Shown here: piece by piece, positions 15,707 to 24,805 of the stretch
Layout of the letters: each line of letters opens with the position of its first letter
Numbering within the stretch: the stretch's first letter is position 1
Made by a program: the position numbers and the translations under genes
The notes under the pieces: model-generated
What the model saw: the letters and a program-made list of their open reading frames with translations, nothing else
Database searches by the model: none
What the model was told of the DNA's origin: nothing
From: Frankia sp. RB7
GTDB taxonomy: Bacteria; Pseudomonadota; Alphaproteobacteria; Rhizobiales; Xanthobacteraceae
Length of the DNA: 64,000 nt
Assembly (NCBI GenBank): GCA_030403585.1
Contig: JAUEPE010000016.1
Span: forward strand, 1-64,000
Reading direction: 5' to 3'

Positions 15707-16513
15707 ATGTCCCGTTCGCAGCTTGTTGCTGAGCACTTGCCGTTGTTGCGCCGGTATGCGCGCGCCCTGACGGGCAGCCAGGCCTCCGGTGACGCCTATG
15801 TCGCAGCCATGTTGGAGGCCATGCTGGGGGACCCGTCGGTGCTCGACGAGAGCCATGGGCCGCGCGCCGGCCTGTTCCGGCTGTTCACCCAGATCTGGAA
15901 TTCGGTCTCGGTCAATGAGGATTCCGAGGTGGCGACGCTGCCGATGCCGCCGGAGCGGCGGCTGTCCAACATCACGCCGCTGCCGCGGCAGGCCTTCCTG
16001 CTGCTCTCGCTCGAAGGATTCTCGGAAGAGGAAGTCGGTTATGTCCTCGGCACCGACGTCGCCGAGACGCGACGGCTGGCCGATACCGCCGGCCGCGAGA
16101 TGGCGGCCGAGATCGCGACCGACGTCCTGATCATCGAGGACGAGACCTTCATCGCCATGGATCTCGAGAGCCTGGTGAAGAATCTCGGCCACAATGTCGT
16201 CGGGGTCGCGCGCACCCACGCCGACGCGGTGGCGCTGGCCAAGAACAAGCGGCCGGGCCTGATCCTCGCCGACATCCAGCTCGCCGACGGCTCGTCCGGC
16301 CTGGATGCCGTCAACGAGCTGCTCCGCACCTTCGAAGTGCCGGTGGTGTTCATCACCGCCTATCCGGAGCGCTTCCTCACCGGCGAACGCCCCGAGCCTG
16401 CGTTCCTGATCTCAAAGCCGTTCCAGCCCGCCATGGTGTCGGCGGTGGCGAGCCAAGCGCTGTTCTTCCAGCGCAACTCGCGCAACCGCGCGCCCAAGGC
16501 GCCGGCGGCGTAA
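15707..16513 (+). CDS. phyR: PhyR general stress response regulator
   Basis: A 268-residue protein made of a sigma-factor-like N-terminal domain (about 1-135, with LPRQAFLLLSLEGFSEEEVGYVL imitating region 4) and a receiver domain (138-260). The receiver shows the acidic pair in IIEDE, phospho-acceptor Asp189 in ILADIQLADG, Thr in FITAY and Lys in ISKPF. When phosphorylated, the sigma mimic sequesters NepR and frees EcfG. The start at 15707 (MSRSQLVAEHLPLL) gives the normal family length. No PhyK-type histidine kinase is in the window, so its sensor is encoded elsewhere. Confidence 0.94.
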   Translation: MSRSQLVAEHLPLLRRYARALTGSQASGDAYVAAMLEAMLGDPSVLDESHGPRAGLFRLFTQIWNSVSVNEDSEVATLPMPPERRLSNITPLPRQAFLLLSLEGFSEEEVGYVLGTDVAETRRLADTAGREMAAEIATDVLIIEDETFIAMDLESLVKNLGHNVVGVARTHADAVALAKNKRPGLILADIQLADGSSGLDAVNELLRTFEVPVVFITAYPERFLTGERPEPAFLISKPFQPAMVSAVASQALFFQRNSRNRAPKAPAA

Positions 16514-16548
16514 GGAACAGCGGTCCGCCATTTGGCGATGACGATTTG

Positions 16549-16580
16549 ATCCGGCGTGCTGCGAGGCACGCCGGATTTTT
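16549..16580 (+). terminator. rho-independent terminator after phyR
   Basis: A perfect 11-bp stem (ATCCGGCGTGC, 16549-16559, with its complement 16566-16576) around a six-base loop is followed by a TTTTT run ending at 16580. This is a textbook intrinsic terminator 36 bases after the phyR stop. Confidence 0.9.
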
Positions 16581-16649
16581 CGTGCCCGCTTGACGGGCAT
16601 TGAATCCGCCGCTCATACCTCGTGCATCTCGCCAATTGGAGACGTACCC

Positions 16650-17264
16650 ATGGACCAGCAACTCCTCGATCGCCTCGCCATCCGCGACCTCGTCGAGAAC
16701 TGGGCGGTCTGGCGTGACGCCGGTGATTGGGAGCGCTTTGCCACGGTCTGGCATGACGACGGCTGGATGTCGGCGACCTGGTTTCAGGGGCCGGCGCGGG
16801 ATTTCATGCGCGTCAGCCAGGAGGGCTTTGCCAAGGGCGTGCGCATCCTGCATTTCCTCGGCGGCACCAGCGTCGACCTTGCCGGCCAGCGGGCCATTGC
16901 GCAAACCAAGATGACGATCTCGCAACGGGCCCCGGTGCACGACGTGCTCTGCGACGTCGTCTGCACCGGGCGCTTCTACGATTTCCTGGAAAAGCGGCAT
17001 GACCAATCAGGTATTGGCAAATGGGGCATCGTCCGCCGCCAGCCGATCTACGAGAAGGACCGGATCGACCCGGTCGATCCTGCCGCAGCCCTCCGCCTCG
17101 ACCAGCGGGCGCTCGCCGCACTGCCTGAAGGCTACCGCCACCTCGCCTACATGCAGGAGCTGATCGGCTACAAGGTCAAGCGCGACATGCCCGGCCTGAT
17201 CGGTCCCGAGGTCGAAAAGCTCTATGGCGAGGGGCGGGACTGGCTGGCGGGAAAGGCGAAGTAG
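16650..17264 (+). CDS. SnoaL/NTF2-like family protein
   Basis: A 204-residue protein. The N-terminal half (LLDRLAIRDLVENWAVWRDAGDWERFATVWHDDGWM) has the opening helices and Trp/His-rich cone of the NTF2-like fold, found in polyketide cyclases, dehydratases and small binding proteins. The C-terminal part (EGYRHLAYMQELIGYKVKRDMPG) is an extension of unknown use. The start at 16650 follows a TTGGAG ribosome site. It stands alone between two terminator-like hairpins. No function can be assigned beyond the fold. Confidence 0.75.
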   Translation: MDQQLLDRLAIRDLVENWAVWRDAGDWERFATVWHDDGWMSATWFQGPARDFMRVSQEGFAKGVRILHFLGGTSVDLAGQRAIAQTKMTISQRAPVHDVLCDVVCTGRFYDFLEKRHDQSGIGKWGIVRRQPIYEKDRIDPVDPAAALRLDQRALAALPEGYRHLAYMQELIGYKVKRDMPGLIGPEVEKLYGEGRDWLAGKAK

Positions 17265-17281
17265 GCACTAGACAAAAGTAA

Positions 17282-17349
17282 GGCGCGACTGGCATCACCA
17301 CAGTCGCGCCCTACGTCGCCGGCTTATGGGGCAGGGGGGAATAGCCGGC
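17282..17349. terminator. two successive hairpins downstream of the NTF2-like gene
   Basis: GGCGCGACT (17282-17290) pairs with AGTCGCGCC (17302-17310), and GCCGGCT (17318-17324) pairs with AGCCGGC (17343-17349). Neither has a T-run, but they follow the stop codon closely and probably end or protect the transcript. The rest of the gap to 17514 is unremarkable. Confidence 0.5.
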
Positions 17350-17514
17350 TGTTGAGACGACTCTCACGCCAGAAAGTCGTTCCAGCCGGTCGCAAATTTT
17401 TTGCGCCCCCGGCGACGATTTCCGCACACGGTTAAGTGATCTTAACGACTGCGAACTCCCGGCGCTTTACCTGCGTTGTTCCCTCAATCGCCATGGGGCG
17501 AGGGGTCGACAGTC

Positions 17515-17904
17515 ATGTCACAGATTCGCAAAGCAATTTTGGGCGCCGTCGCCATAACGTTCGCGCTCGGCGCTGCCCAGCTGGCTTCCGGCCATGATCT
17601 CGCCGACCGTTGGCAGGCAGCGTCAGACAAGCCTGACCACAACGTCAATCGGTCCGGAAAGTCCGACCGGCTCGCTGAGCCGAAGTCGGCGGGGGTTCCC
17701 ACCCGTACCGTCTCGATGCGGCTGAACGATCTGGCCGACACGTCCGTGCTGCTCCGGGTTCCCGCGGTCATCGAGACCGGCAACGCCAAGCCTACTCCCA
17801 CGATGCTGAAGTCGGGCCGCAAGCCGACAATCGCCTGCGAGCCGATGGTCAGCTCCCTGACCGAGGTCGCAAAACTGCTGCAGCCAGGCCGCTGTGTGAC
17901 CTGA
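17515..17904 (+). CDS. small exported protein of unknown function
   Basis: A 129-residue protein with a clear signal peptide: positive start (MSQIRKAILG), hydrophobic core (AVAITFALGAAQLA), and likely cleavage near ASG-HD. The mature part is hydrophilic with a conserved-looking C-terminal block, CEPMVSSLTEVAKLLQPGRC, in which two cysteines could form a disulphide in the periplasm. I do not recognise the family. A strong terminator follows directly, so it is a single-gene unit. Confidence 0.72.
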   Translation: MSQIRKAILGAVAITFALGAAQLASGHDLADRWQAASDKPDHNVNRSGKSDRLAEPKSAGVPTRTVSMRLNDLADTSVLLRVPAVIETGNAKPTPTMLKSGRKPTIACEPMVSSLTEVAKLLQPGRCVT

Positions 17905-17921
17905 TCTGCCTCGTCCCTCAT

Positions 17922-17956
17922 GCAAAACCGCCCTCCCGCCGCGAGGGCGGTTTTGC
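17922..17956. terminator. bidirectional intrinsic terminator
   Basis: A perfect 14-bp stem, GCAAAACCGCCCTC (17922-17935) with its complement (17943-17956), has a seven-base loop. Its A and T tracts on either side make it work in both directions. It insulates htpG from the gene upstream. Confidence 0.9.
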
Positions 17957-17963
17957 GCGTGCA

Positions 17964-17992
17964 CTTGATCCCCTATCCCATCGCGTTATATC
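17964..17992 (+). promoter_or_regulatory. candidate htpG promoter
   Basis: CTTGAT (17964-17969) and TTATAT (17986-17991) are spaced by 16 bases, 37 bases before the htpG start. The CTTGA -35 word recalls heat-shock sigma (RpoH) promoters of alphaproteobacteria, but the -10 is equally housekeeping-like. Confidence 0.45.
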
Positions 17993-18028
17993 CCGGGTTT
18001 CTCCATTTCCGATTGACCGGGTAAACGC

Positions 18029-19903
18029 ATGACGACGTCCGATACCGCCACGCATACGCAGCCTTTCCAGGCCGAGGTTTCCGAGCTGCTGCACCTGATG
18101 GTGCACTCCGTCTATTCGGAGACCGACATCTTCCTGCGCGAGCTGGTCTCCAATGCCTCGGATGCCTGCGACAAGTTGCGCTATGAGGCGATCGCCAATC
18201 CGGCCCTGATGGGCGAGGGCGACCCGCTCAAGATCCGGATTATCCCGAACAAGACGGCAGGAACGCTGACGGTCGCCGACAACGGTATCGGCATGGAGCG
18301 GCAGGAGCTGATCGACCATCTCGGCACCATCGCCCGCTCCGGCACCAAGGCCTTCGTGTCGAAGCTGAAGGAGGCCAAGGACGGCCTCGGCCTGATCGGC
18401 CAGTTCGGCGTCGGCTTCTATTCCGCCTTCATGGTGGCCGACAAGATCGCCGTCATCAGCCGCCGCGCCGGTGAGAGCGACGTCTGGACCTGGACGTCAT
18501 CAGGCGGCTCCGGCTTCGAGATCGCACGCGCAAGCGACGAGGAGGCGGCGCATGTGGCGCGCGGCACCGAGATCGTCCTGCACCTGAAGGACGATGCGAA
18601 GAAATATCTCGAAGCTTACGAGATCGAGCGCATCATCAGTGCTTATTCCGACAACATTCTCTTCCCGATCGAACTGGTGCCGGAAGAAGGTGAGCCGCGC
18701 CAGATCAATTCGGCGAGCGCGCTGTGGCAACGCTCGAAGTCCGAGCTGTCGCCGGAGGACTACAAGAAGGCCTATCAGCAGATCGCGTCCGCCTTCGACG
18801 ATCCCGCGATGACGCTGCATTACCGCGCCGAGGGCCGCTACTCCTACGCCGTGCTGCTGTTCGCGCCATCGACCAAGCCGTTCGATCTGTTCGAGCCGAA
18901 CCGCAAGGGCCGCGTCAAGCTCTATGTCCGCCGTGTCTTCATCACTGACGACGCGGACCTGTTGCCCGGCTATCTCCGGTTTATCCGCGGCGTCGTCGAC
19001 AGCGAGGATCTCCCGCTCAACATCTCGCGCGAGATGCTCCAGAACAACCCTCAGCTGGCGCAGATCCGCAAAGCCGTGGCGACCCGCGTCGTCAACGAGC
19101 TCGAAAGCCTCGCCGAGAAGGACGCCGAGAATTTTGCAAAGATCTGGGACGCCTTCGGCGCTGTGCTGAAAGAGGGCATCTACGAGGATTTCGAGCGCCG
19201 CGAAAAGCTGCTCGCATTGTCGCGTTTCACCACCACGACCGGTGAGAAACGTGCGCTCAAGGACGTCGTCGCCGATTTCAAACCGAATCAGACCGAGATC
19301 TATTATCTCGTCGGCGACAGCATCGAGCGGCTGAAATCCAGTCCGCGGCTGGAAGCCGCGACCGCGCGCGGCATCGAGGTGCTGCTGCTGTCCGATCCGG
19401 TCGATGCGTTCTGGACCTCGATGCCGACGGAGTTCGAGGGCAAGCCGCTGAAGTCGCTGAGCCAGGGTGATCTCAATCTCGACCTGATCCCGCGCGTCGA
19501 CGAGACCGACGAGGTGAAGAAGGACGAGCCCGAGGCGGACGAGGCCGCCACCATCGCGGTGATCAAGGCGGCGCTCGGCGAGCGTGTCAGCGACGTCAAG
19601 GCCTCGACCCGCCTCACCAGCTCCGCCTCCTGCCTCGTCGCCGACAGCCAGGGTCCGAGCCGCGAGCTCGAGCGCATCCTGGCGCAGCAGAACCGCGGCA
19701 TGCGCACCAAGCCGATCCTCGAGATCAATCTGCGCCACCCCATGGTCACGGCGATGACCAAGGCGCAGGCCGGCTCGAAGACGGTCGATGACCTCAGCCT
19801 GCTGCTGCTCGAACAGGCGCAGATTCTGGACGGCGAGCTGCCGGAGGATCCGGCGGCGTTTGCGGCGAGGCTGAACCGGCTGGTGCTGCAGGGGCTCGGC
19901 TAG
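18029..19903 (+). CDS. htpG: molecular chaperone HtpG (Hsp90)
   Basis: A 624-residue bacterial Hsp90, the usual length. The N-terminal ATPase domain shows LRELVSNASDACDKLRY, the DNGIGM nucleotide motif near residue 85 and GQFGVGFYSAFMV. The middle domain has the catalytic-loop stretch GVVDSEDLPLNISREMLQNN. The C-terminal dimerisation domain ends LAARLNRLVLQGLG-like. It is a cytosolic ATP-dependent chaperone for late folding and stress. It is a single-gene unit between a strong terminator and the convergent RND gene, 12 bases away. Confidence 0.97.
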   Translation: MTTSDTATHTQPFQAEVSELLHLMVHSVYSETDIFLRELVSNASDACDKLRYEAIANPALMGEGDPLKIRIIPNKTAGTLTVADNGIGMERQELIDHLGTIARSGTKAFVSKLKEAKDGLGLIGQFGVGFYSAFMVADKIAVISRRAGESDVWTWTSSGGSGFEIARASDEEAAHVARGTEIVLHLKDDAKKYLEAYEIERIISAYSDNILFPIELVPEEGEPRQINSASALWQRSKSELSPEDYKKAYQQIASAFDDPAMTLHYRAEGRYSYAVLLFAPSTKPFDLFEPNRKGRVKLYVRRVFITDDADLLPGYLRFIRGVVDSEDLPLNISREMLQNNPQLAQIRKAVATRVVNELESLAEKDAENFAKIWDAFGAVLKEGIYEDFERREKLLALSRFTTTTGEKRALKDVVADFKPNQTEIYYLVGDSIERLKSSPRLEAATARGIEVLLLSDPVDAFWTSMPTEFEGKPLKSLSQGDLNLDLIPRVDETDEVKKDEPEADEAATIAVIKAALGERVSDVKASTRLTSSASCLVADSQGPSRELERILAQQNRGMRTKPILEINLRHPMVTAMTKAQAGSKTVDDLSLLLLEQAQILDGELPEDPAAFAARLNRLVLQGLG

Positions 19904-19915
19904 CGCGAGCTCCGC

Positions 19916-22900
19916 TCACTCCGCCGCGTCCTTCTGCTCTTCGCCCTCGGCCTTCGCCTTCGGCTTCTTCTCCATCCAGCGTGACAGCGTGTTGGAGAAG
20001 CGGTCGAGGTAAAGGTAGACGACGGGGGTCGTGAATAACGTCAGCGCCTGGCTGACCACGAGACCACCGACCATGGCGTAGCCGAGCGGTTGGCGGATCT
20101 CGGCACCGGTGCCGGTGCCGAGCATCAGGGGGACGCCGCCGAGCAGCGCCGCCATCGTCGTCATCATGATTGGCCGGAAGCGCAGCAGTGCGGCCTGGCG
20201 GATCGATTGCTCCGGTGTCAGGTGCTGCTCGCGCTCGGCGGCGATGGCGAAGTCCACCATCATGATGCCGTTCTTCTTGACGATGCCGATCAGGAGAATG
20301 ACCCCGATCAGGGCGATCAGGCTGAAATCGAAGCCGAAGATCATCAGGATCGCGATTGCACCGACGCCGGCCGACGGCAGCGTGGACAGGATGGTCAGCG
20401 GATGGATATAGCTCTCGTAGAGCACCCCCAGCACCAGATAGACCACGACGAGTGCGGCGAAGATCAGCATCGGCACGGTGCCGAGCGATTGCTGGAACGC
20501 CTGGGCGGTTCCCTGGAAGCTCATTGACAACGTCGGCGGCGCGCCCATCTCGCTGACCGCGCGCATCACGGCGGCGGTGGCCTGTCCCAGCGCCACGCCC
20601 TCGGCGAGGTTGAAGCTGATCGTCACCGCCGGAAACTGGCTCTGATGCGCGATCGCCAGCGGTCGCACCGGCTCGCTATTCCAGCTGCAGATGACCGAGA
20701 GCGGGACCTCGTCGCCGGTCAGCGGCGACTTGATGTAGAGCTTGTCGAGCGTGTCGAGCTTGCCTTGCAGCGCCGTCGTGATCTCGAGCACGACGTGATA
20801 GCTGTTGGTCTGCGTGAAATACTGCGCGACCTGGCGCTGGCCGAAGGCGTCGTAGAGCGTGTCGTCGATCAGTTGCGGCTGGATGCCGTAGCGTGCGGCG
20901 GTGTCGCGATTGATCGTGAGCTGCACCGTCGTGCCCTCGGTCTGCTGGTCGGTGGCGACGTCGCGAAGCTCCGGCAGGCCTCTCATCTCCGTCAGGATCT
21001 TCGGTGCCCACGCATTCAATTCGGCAAGATTGGCGTCCTGGAGCGTGAACTCGAACTGGGTGCGGGTGGCGCGGCCGCCGAGCCGCACGTCTTGCGACGC
21101 CTGCATGTAGAGGCGCGCGCCCTCGACCTTGGCGAGCCTCGGCCGTAGCCGCGCGATGATCTGTTGCGCATTGGCGTCGCGCTCCCCGAGCGGCTTCAGC
21201 GTGACATACATGCGCCCCGAATTCAGCGCCGTGCCACCCCCGCCGATGAACATCGCGATGGAATCGACGGCAGGGTCGGCCTGCACAATGGCATTGAGCT
21301 CCTCCTGTCGCCGCTTCATCTCGGTGAAAGAGATGTCCTGGGGCATCTCCGACACGGCGGTGAGGAAGCCGTTGTCCTGCTGCGGGAAGAAGCCTTTGGG
21401 GATCAGGATGAACAGCAGTGCCGACAGTGCGACGGTGGCGAAGAAAACGCAGAGCGTGATGAGGCTGTGCCGCAGCGCGAGGTCGAGTCCGCGTTCATAG
21501 GCGCCAAGCAGGCGCTCGAACAGCCGTTCGCTCCATTGGTAAAAGCGGCCGCCGCGGGCCTCCTGGTCGGAGCGCAGAAAACGTGAGGCCATCATTGGCG
21601 TCAGGGTCAGCGACACCACGAGCGAGACGAAGATGGCCATCGACAGCGTCACCGCAAATTCGCGGAACAGCCGGCCGATGATGCCGCCCATCAGCAGCAG
21701 CGGGATCAGAACGGCGACCAGCGAGATGCTGATGGAGACGATGGTGAAGCCGATCTCGGCCGCCCCCTTGTAGGCGGCGATGACCGTATTCTCGCCCTGC
21801 TCGACATAGCGCGTGATGTTTTCGAGCATCACGATGGCGTCGTCGACCACGAAGCCGACCGCGATGGTCAACGCCATCAGCGAGAGATTATCCAGCGAGT
21901 AGCCGAACACCCACATCAGCGAGCAGGCGCCGAGCAGGGCCAGCGGCACGGTGATGCTCGGGATGATCGTGGCCCAGAAGCTGCGCAGGAAGATGAAGAT
22001 CACCATCACCACCAGCATGATGGTGATCATGAGCGTGATCTGCACGTCGTCGACCGCGGCGCGGATGGTGATGGTGCGGTCGCTGATGGTCTTGATGCTG
22101 ATTGCAGGCGGGATCGCCGCCATCAGCCGTGGCAGCTTCTGCTTGATGCGGTCGACCGTCTCGATGACGTTGGCGCCAGGCTGCTTGAAGATGACGAGGA
22201 ATACGCCGCGCTTGCCGTCGGCCCAGGCCGCGGTCTTCATGTCCTCCGGTCCCGACACCGCTTCGCCGATGTCGCGAATCCGTAAAGGCGCCCCGTTGCG
22301 ATAGGCGACGATCACATCCTGCCACTGCGTAGCCTCGAGCAACTGGTCGTTGGCGTAGACGGTGTAGGCGCGCCGCGCGCCGTCGATGTTGCCCTTCGGG
22401 CTGTCCGTGGTCGCGATCGCGATCTGGCTCCGCACGTCCTCCAGCGACAGTCCCTTGGCGACCAGTTTGGCCGGATCGACCTGGATGCGCACCGAGGGCT
22501 TCTGCTGCCCGCCGACAAACACCTGGGCGACACCGGGAATCTGGCTGATCTGCTGCGCGAGCTGGGCGTCGGTACGGTCGCTGACGGTAGTCAGGGGCAG
22601 CGTGTCGGACGTTGCCGACAGGATCATGATCGGCGAGTCCGCCGGGTTGACCTTCCGATAGGTCGGCGGCGAGGGGAGGTTCTTCGGCAATTGGCCGCTC
22701 GCCGCGTTGATCGCGGCCTGCACGTCGTTGGCGGCGGCATCGATCAGGCGATTGAGATCGAACTGGATGGTGATCGATGCCGAGCCGAGCGAGCTCGTCG
22801 ACGTCATCTGCGTGATGCCGGGGATTTGCGCGAGCTGGCGTTCGAGCGGCTGCGCCACAGATGAGGCCATGGTTTCGGGGCTGCCGCCCGGAAGCGACGC

Positions 22901-23050
22901 GGAAACCTGGATGGTCGGAAAGTCGACCTGCGGCAGTGGCGCAACCGGCAACAGAGGGTAGGCCACGAGGCCAACGAACAGGATGCCCGCCATCAGCAGC
23001 GAGGTGCCGATCGGATAGCGGATGAACGGAGACGAAAAGCTCTCTTGCAT
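19916..23050 (-). CDS. RND-family efflux pump inner-membrane subunit (MdtB/C-like)
   Basis: A 1044-residue RND transporter. TM1 is at residues about 12-32, the first periplasmic lobe follows, and TM2-6 carry the proton-relay motif VGFVVDDAIVMLENI near residue 405. The second half repeats the plan (TM7 near 535, SLIALIGVILLIGIVKKNGIMMVDFA near 920). The porter domains resemble MdtB/MdtC and related drug or detergent pumps. RND pumps need a periplasmic adaptor, but none lies next to it, so it must borrow one or pair with subunits encoded elsewhere. The C-terminus is lysine/glutamate-rich. Confidence 0.92.
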   Translation of the reverse strand: MQESFSSPFIRYPIGTSLLMAGILFVGLVAYPLLPVAPLPQVDFPTIQVSASLPGGSPETMASSVAQPLERQLAQIPGITQMTSTSSLGSASITIQFDLNRLIDAAANDVQAAINAASGQLPKNLPSPPTYRKVNPADSPIMILSATSDTLPLTTVSDRTDAQLAQQISQIPGVAQVFVGGQQKPSVRIQVDPAKLVAKGLSLEDVRSQIAIATTDSPKGNIDGARRAYTVYANDQLLEATQWQDVIVAYRNGAPLRIRDIGEAVSGPEDMKTAAWADGKRGVFLVIFKQPGANVIETVDRIKQKLPRLMAAIPPAISIKTISDRTITIRAAVDDVQITLMITIMLVVMVIFIFLRSFWATIIPSITVPLALLGACSLMWVFGYSLDNLSLMALTIAVGFVVDDAIVMLENITRYVEQGENTVIAAYKGAAEIGFTIVSISISLVAVLIPLLLMGGIIGRLFREFAVTLSMAIFVSLVVSLTLTPMMASRFLRSDQEARGGRFYQWSERLFERLLGAYERGLDLALRHSLITLCVFFATVALSALLFILIPKGFFPQQDNGFLTAVSEMPQDISFTEMKRRQEELNAIVQADPAVDSIAMFIGGGGTALNSGRMYVTLKPLGERDANAQQIIARLRPRLAKVEGARLYMQASQDVRLGGRATRTQFEFTLQDANLAELNAWAPKILTEMRGLPELRDVATDQQTEGTTVQLTINRDTAARYGIQPQLIDDTLYDAFGQRQVAQYFTQTNSYHVVLEITTALQGKLDTLDKLYIKSPLTGDEVPLSVICSWNSEPVRPLAIAHQSQFPAVTISFNLAEGVALGQATAAVMRAVSEMGAPPTLSMSFQGTAQAFQQSLGTVPMLIFAALVVVYLVLGVLYESYIHPLTILSTLPSAGVGAIAILMIFGFDFSLIALIGVILLIGIVKKNGIMMVDFAIAAEREQHLTPEQSIRQAALLRFRPIMMTTMAALLGGVPLMLGTGTGAEIRQPLGYAMVGGLVVSQALTLFTTPVVYLYLDRFSNTLSRWMEKKPKAKAEGEEQKDAAE

Positions 23051-23472
23051 GCCCTTGGACCAAAGGTGGGCCAGCGCATCTTTTCCCCGCGCAATGCGGA
23101 GCCGCGCTCGAAAGCTCGAGCGCGAATGTGCGTTTCCTTCAGCCCGTATGTCTATTGCCCTGGAACCTCATCGGTCCTGAGCCGGCGTCGTGGTCGAAAG
23201 ACTAGTCCGTTCGCCCGGGCCTGCGAACGGTTTCCTGCGCCGGTGGCGTGCGACCTTTGTCGAAGGATGGTTGTAACGAGATATGCGTTCAGTGCAGGTC
23301 GGATAAGGAGCGGCTTCGCGGTTTCGGATCGTTACGGCGCCGTGTCGGATCGTTTTCGGTGCGTGTCACAAGCGGGAGAGGTATGAGTAGGAACGATCGA
23401 TTTTTTTGCGCTGCTGTGCCATATCGAAATGGCATAACGCCTGCCGTCACTACCGATTCGAGGAAATGTCCG
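23051..23472. other. intergenic region, divergent promoters
   Basis: This 422-base gap separates the divergent RND and DUF3551 genes. Visible features are a direct repeat TCGGATCGTT (near 23323 and 23345) and a small palindrome TGCCAT-N6-ATGGCA (23417-23434) about 40 bases before the DUF3551 start. Open frames here lack coding character. No known binding motif is recognised. Confidence 0.4.
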
Positions 23473-23763
23473 ATGCGCCTGCCTCTCCTGACCCTCACCG
23501 CCATTGCCACGCTGTTCGTGGCGGCAGATGCCAGCGCCCAGACCTATGATCCGCGCTACCCGGTGTGCATGCACAAATACACGGGTGGCGGCGGTGGCCT
23601 CGGTGGTGGTGGCGGCGGCGGTTATTTCGACTGCAGCTTTACTTCGCTGGAGCAGTGCCGCGCCACGGCATCGGGCCTCGCGGCCAGCTGCGACGTCAAT
23701 CCCTACTACGCTTTCGATAAGCAGCAAGGCCAGCCGCGCAAGCGTCACAGGCAGGTGTACTGA
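23473..23763 (+). CDS. DUF3551 family small exported protein
   Basis: A 96-residue protein with signal peptide MRLPLLTLTAIATLFVAADASA, then the DUF3551 pattern: Tyr-Pro-x-Cys, Phe-Asp-Cys-Ser-Phe, Glu-Gln-Cys, and Cys-x-x-Asn-Pro-Tyr. The four cysteines probably form two disulphides in the periplasm. Unusually, a run of about twelve glycines (GGGGGLGGGGGGG) sits between the first two cysteines. The family is abundant in Bradyrhizobium and has no known role. I chose the ATG at 23473 because it begins the signal peptide. Confidence 0.8.
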   Translation: MRLPLLTLTAIATLFVAADASAQTYDPRYPVCMHKYTGGGGGLGGGGGGGYFDCSFTSLEQCRATASGLAASCDVNPYYAFDKQQGQPRKRHRQVY

Positions 23764-23824
23764 CGGACCGTCATTCGGTCGTCCGGGATGACGATCCGCT
23801 TGCTTGGCGTACGGAGACCGCGAG

Positions 23825-24805
23825 CTATTCTTTCTTGATCCCCGACAGCTCCACCACCTTGCGCCAGCGCTCGGTCTCGGCGGTGAGCATGCCGCCGAAC
23901 TCGCCTGCATTGCCGTGCAGCGGGATCGCGCCGAGCTCGGCGATGCGGGTCTTGATCTCGGCGTCGGACAAAGCCCTCTCGACCTCGCGATTGAGCAGGT
24001 CGACGATCTCGCGCGGCGTGTCGTGGGGAGCGCCGACGCCGTAGAATGAAGACGTTTCATAGCCGGGAAGCGTGTCCGCGATTGGCGGCACATCAGGCAG
24101 GATCTCCGAGCGCTCGCGCGTCGTGATTCCGAGCGCGCGCAGCTTGCCGGCGCGCACCAGCTCGAAAGACGAGGTGACGTTGTCGAACATGCCCTGGATC
24201 TGGCCGCTCATCACGTCGGTCAGGCCCGGTGCGGAGCCGCGGTACGGCACATGCGTGAACTGGACGCCGGCCATCGACTTGAATAACTCGCCGGAGAGAT
24301 GCAGCGACGTTCCGATGCCGGAGGAGGCGATCGACATCTTGCCGGGATTGGCCTTGGCGTAGGCGATGAAGTCGGCGACGCTCTTCACCGGCAAATCGTT
24401 GTTGACGACCAGCACCAGCGGGATGCGCGCAACGCCGGCAACCGGCGCGATGCCCTTGGCGAAGTCATAGGGCAGCGCCGGATCGAACGAGGCGTTGATC
24501 GCATTCGCAGTCGAGGTCAGCAGTAGCGTGTATCCGTCCGGCGCGGACGTGATCACCGCTTGCGTGCCGATATTGCTGCCGGCACCGGGCTTGTTCTCGA
24601 CGATGAAGGTCTGGCCGAGCCGGTCGGACAGCCGCTGGCAGATCAGACGTGACAGCACGTCGGTGGCCCCACCCGGAGCATACGGCACCACCCATTTCAC
24701 GCTGCGCGACGGATAAGACGGGTTGCCGATCGCGACGGCGCGCGGCGCGATGAGCGTGGCCGCGGCACAGGCGGCGGTCTGAAGGAAATGTCGCCTGGTG
24801 ATCAT
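23825..24805 (-). CDS. Bug/TctC-family tripartite tricarboxylate transporter substrate-binding protein
   Basis: A 326-residue periplasmic binding protein. The start at 24805 gives a Tat-like signal (TRRHFLQTA, then a hydrophobic stretch ending PRAVA). The mature part begins with the family pattern YPSRSVKWVVPYAPGGATDVLSR and later has ENKPGAGSNIGT and HVPYRGSAP. Members bind carboxylates for TctAB-type carriers. No TctA or TctB gene is nearby, as is usual for this expanded family, so it may serve a distant transporter or act as a sensor. Confidence 0.9.
   Translation of the reverse strand: MITRRHFLQTAACAAATLIAPRAVAIGNPSYPSRSVKWVVPYAPGGATDVLSRLICQRLSDRLGQTFIVENKPGAGSNIGTQAVITSAPDGYTLLLTSTANAINASFDPALPYDFAKGIAPVAGVARIPLVLVVNNDLPVKSVADFIAYAKANPGKMSIASSGIGTSLHLSGELFKSMAGVQFTHVPYRGSAPGLTDVMSGQIQGMFDNVTSSFELVRAGKLRALGITTRERSEILPDVPPIADTLPGYETSSFYGVGAPHDTPREIVDLLNREVERALSDAEIKTRIAELGAIPLHGNAGEFGGMLTAETERWRKVVELSGIKKE

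Noticed and set aside
16514..16540. GGAAC followed after 17 bases by CGAT, a possible EcfG promoter for the NTF2-like gene
   Set aside because: The -10 word differs from CGTT and an intrinsic terminator lies between this site and the gene, so it would not drive the gene.
18500..19738. 412-codon minus-strand frame inside htpG
   Set aside because: Antisense shadow of a highly conserved chaperone gene in high-GC DNA, which commonly lacks stop codons on the other strand.
23045..23386. 113-codon frame upstream of the DUF3551 gene
   Set aside because: No ribosome site, no family resemblance, and it lies across a divergent promoter region.
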